Shown here in pieces: positions 62,228 through 64,000 of a stretch of DNA of 64,000 nucleotides (position 1 is the stretch's first letter; each line of letters begins with the position of its first letter). Below the pieces are notes generated by a model. That model had not been told where the DNA came from, did no database searches, and saw only the letters and a list, made by a program, of their open reading frames with translations. The translations under genes were made by a program, and so were the position numbers. Source of the DNA: Photobacterium ganghwense (lineage in GTDB: Bacteria; Pseudomonadota; Gammaproteobacteria; Enterobacterales; Vibrionaceae); contig NZ_PYMI01000001.1 of assembly GCF_003025595.1 (NCBI RefSeq), positions 186,001 to 250,000 of the forward strand, written 5' to 3'.

Positions 62228-64000
62228 TATCCACCTTTAAGTCTGGCGGCTAGTTCAGCGATGCTGAGGCCGGAAGATTTCTTCTGTTGAACTGGCTCAG
62301 GCTCCTGTAGCACCAAGCCGAATTTTTGAATAAGGATGTTTAACGCGGCATAGGCATAGTTCCAGCCATCCAGCGCTTCATCGTAGGGGTGGTATTGCTT
62401 TATCCAGCGCCACATCTGGCGACCTGACTTACTGTGCTCGAGCTTTTTGTTGGCAGAGCACAGCTGTTTGAAAAACTCATCCCCGGCAATGGCATCATCC
62501 ATCGGGAAGTGAACGCAGCCCGGTACCGGCTCGTTGCCGTTGGGTGTCAGGCATAACCGGCTGTACAGCCTTTGCTTGATACCATCGGTACCCAGCCGGG
62601 TCAGGTACACTTTCTTGCTGTTTTTCTTGCGCGGGAAGTTTTGGATCGGCTTGCCGTATTGGTTTTCACCCTGAATCGGGATGACCCTGAGAACGCCGTG
62701 TTTCCGGCTCATTTCATACACGTCATCGGTTTTGTGCCCCATGGCATCCCAGCACCAGAGCTGGACGTCCATTTCGGCCCCATTGCGCTTTTTGTAGGTA
62801 TTGTTTAGCTCTTTACCGACCGTATCTTTCAGCACCTGGCTAGAAAGGTCGCCAACACGCACAATATGGTCAACCAGCCAGCACTCTTCACCGGCTCCCC
62901 ATGCCCAGATGAACATCTCTATCCGGTCATCCTGGGTATCAATGCCACCGGTCAGTACCACCGCGCGATCCGGTACCGGATTTTGTTTCCGGTCTCCGGC
63001 CCACCAGATTTCGCGACGTGCTTTGAGTTGTTCCCAGTCCAGCTTGTCGCCGTTCTCACCTTCCCAGAGCTGGCCGAGAATGAGGTTCACAAAGGTCTTG
63101 AGTTTTGCCGGGTCGTTTTTCTTGGTCAGGTACTCGCGAACTAATCCAACCCAACCGTCAGTCATGGTGGTGTTGTACGCCGCCCAGCAATGGATACCGA
63201 CACTGACCGGGGTGCTGACGGGCTGATTGTCTATGTCAAAGAACTCCAACCCGTCCTTGGTCCAGGTGAAATCTTCGGCCATCCAGCGGCCAGCTTTCTC
63301 CATCTTCAGCAGGTCGCGGTAATAAATCGCCTGCTCGCACTCGATGCAGCGGTAATGGGCCGTTTTGGCTTTTTTCTCTATCGACGGCTGCTTGTTGTCC
63401 CATTTGAAGCCGTGTTTGGTTTCGTCCGAGCCCCATTCCAGCACCTGCTCATGGCCGCAATGCGGACAAGGGAGATAGAACCGGAATGTCAGCTCCATCT
63501 CCGCCATCAGTTTTTCGATATGGGATTCACCGGCGTTGGTCGGCGTCGTTCCCCAGCGCTCCATTGGGAACGCGGCACCGTCAAGTCGGGTGCGGGCAAG
63601 GGAAATTGGATCCCCTTCTTTGCCCAGCTCCCAGTCCCACCCGTCCACTTCGTCGCCAAATAAGGCGGCTTTGGTGATACGCCGCATGTTCTTCGGGGTA
63701 GCAGCACCTAAAATATCCAGAATCCAGCCGAGACCGACTTTCTTTTTGGTGGTGTTGTTTTGGTCTCTGGCGTTAAGGTACGGGAAGATCCGCCTGATGA
63801 TTGGCATTTCTTCCCAGGCACCGTCTATCTCATCAATGCAGAACCCTTTGGCATCATCATCCGTTGGCTGGTAAATCACGGTGTTTGTTTTGAACTGATG
63901 CAGCAAACATGAAACCGCAGCCACCAACATTTTTGACCAGCCGATGCGGGCCGATTTTTGAAACGCTAACCGGCGGATGGACCGGTTACACATCATGTTC
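62227..64000 (-). CDS. Terminase large subunit (lambda gpA family), 5' end outside window
   Basis: 591 codons visible, continuing beyond base 64000; the ATGs at 63996 and 63993 are internal. Translocase Walker A-like FQKSARIGWSKMLVAAVSC as in lambda gpA, Walker B-like GFCIDEIDGAWEE, zinc-type cysteines in PCPHCGHEQ and YRCIECEQ, and nuclease region VLTGGIDTQDDRIEMFIWAW. Packages DNA at cos sites together with a small subunit expected upstream. Confidence 0.93.
   Translation of the reverse strand, partial: NMMCNRSIRRLAFQKSARIGWSKMLVAAVSCLLHQFKTNTVIYQPTDDDAKGFCIDEIDGAWEEMPIIRRIFPYLNARDQNNTTKKKVGLGWILDILGAATPKNMRRITKAALFGDEVDGWDWELGKEGDPISLARTRLDGAAFPMERWGTTPTNAGESHIEKLMAEMELTFRFYLPCPHCGHEQVLEWGSDETKHGFKWDNKQPSIEKKAKTAHYRCIECEQAIYYRDLLKMEKAGRWMAEDFTWTKDGLEFFDIDNQPVSTPVSVGIHCWAAYNTTMTDGWVGLVREYLTKKNDPAKLKTFVNLILGQLWEGENGDKLDWEQLKARREIWWAGDRKQNPVPDRAVVLTGGIDTQDDRIEMFIWAWGAGEECWLVDHIVRVGDLSSQVLKDTVGKELNNTYKKRNGAEMDVQLWCWDAMGHKTDDVYEMSRKHGVLRVIPIQGENQYGKPIQNFPRKKNSKKVYLTRLGTDGIKQRLYSRLCLTPNGNEPVPGCVHFPMDDAIAGDEFFKQLCSANKKLEHSKSGRQMWRWIKQYHPYDEALDGWNYAYAALNILIQKFGLVLQEPEPVQQKKSSGLSIAELAARLKGG

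Larger units (their letters stand above)
44532..64000 (-). mobile_element. Prophage late region, lambda-like head and P2-like contractile tail (continues past window)
   Basis: Twenty-two or more genes packed on the minus strand with short overlaps, from the terminase large subunit at the right edge to the tail gene D at 44549. Head genes are in lambda order and tail genes are of P2 type. No integrase, repressor, lysis or replication gene is inside the window; they must be to the right. All structural frames are intact, so the prophage may be functional. Confidence 0.93.

Overview
The window reads as a chromosome segment of a marine gamma-proteobacterium of the Vibrionaceae (Vibrio, Photobacterium, Grimontia or Enterovibrio type; I cannot settle the genus). 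The evidence is the gene content: nap genes for periplasmic nitrate reduction, a VcINDY-like carboxylate transporter, NagK, SanA, LpxL and YbiT close to enterobacterial sequences, and families I know mainly from Vibrionaceae (DUF3802, DUF3334, the PBPRA1643-type SEC-C protein).

Positions 1-41.3 kb are ordinary chromosome with genes on both strands: a pirin fragment at the left edge, lpxL, napE-napA-napB-napC (napD and napF not present), a small winged-helix regulator, a DUF2760/Hsp70/Hsp70-DUF3731/small HTH cluster at 7-13 kb, an ABC-2 export pair, an H-NS-like short protein, a secreted RNase T2, tRNA-Pro(GGG), sanA, a DASS transporter, an oxidoreductase, a FabH-like synthase, rhlE, nagK, tapT, a chemoreceptor, a Nudix/hydrolase pair, and a signalling patch at 31-35 kb (PAS-GGDEF cyclase, REC-CheC protein, membrane glutaredoxin, CheX-like DUF3334). 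It continues with a secreted ParB/Srx-domain protein, a DUF389 membrane protein, a YaiI protein and ybiT. Several intergenic spaces hold short tandem repeats (15-bp units at 23.4 and 29.3 kb, an 8-bp unit at 38.9 kb).

Positions 41.3-44.5 kb are a decayed accessory strip: two remnants of the same IS110/IS1111-type element in the same orientation on either side of a SEC-C protein gene, a cupin gene cut by the second remnant, an FMN reductase, then the last 51 codons of tdh (threonine dehydrogenase) sitting between two clusters of TGGGRC-like repeats that resemble integrase arm sites.

Positions 44.5-64 kb are the late region of a prophage, entirely on the minus strand and running off the right edge. 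Transcription goes from terminase through a lambda-like head module (A, W, B, C with a nested Nu3-like scaffold, D, E, FI, FII, Z) into a P2-like contractile tail module (V, W, J, I, fibre, sheath, tube, E/E' with a clear -1 slippery site, tape measure, U, X, D). Integrase, repressor, replication and lysis genes are not in the window and are expected to the right. The best candidates for something little described are the DUF2760/double-Hsp70 cluster, the internally deleted IS1111 derivative with its intact 3' non-coding end, and the tdh-linked attachment region.
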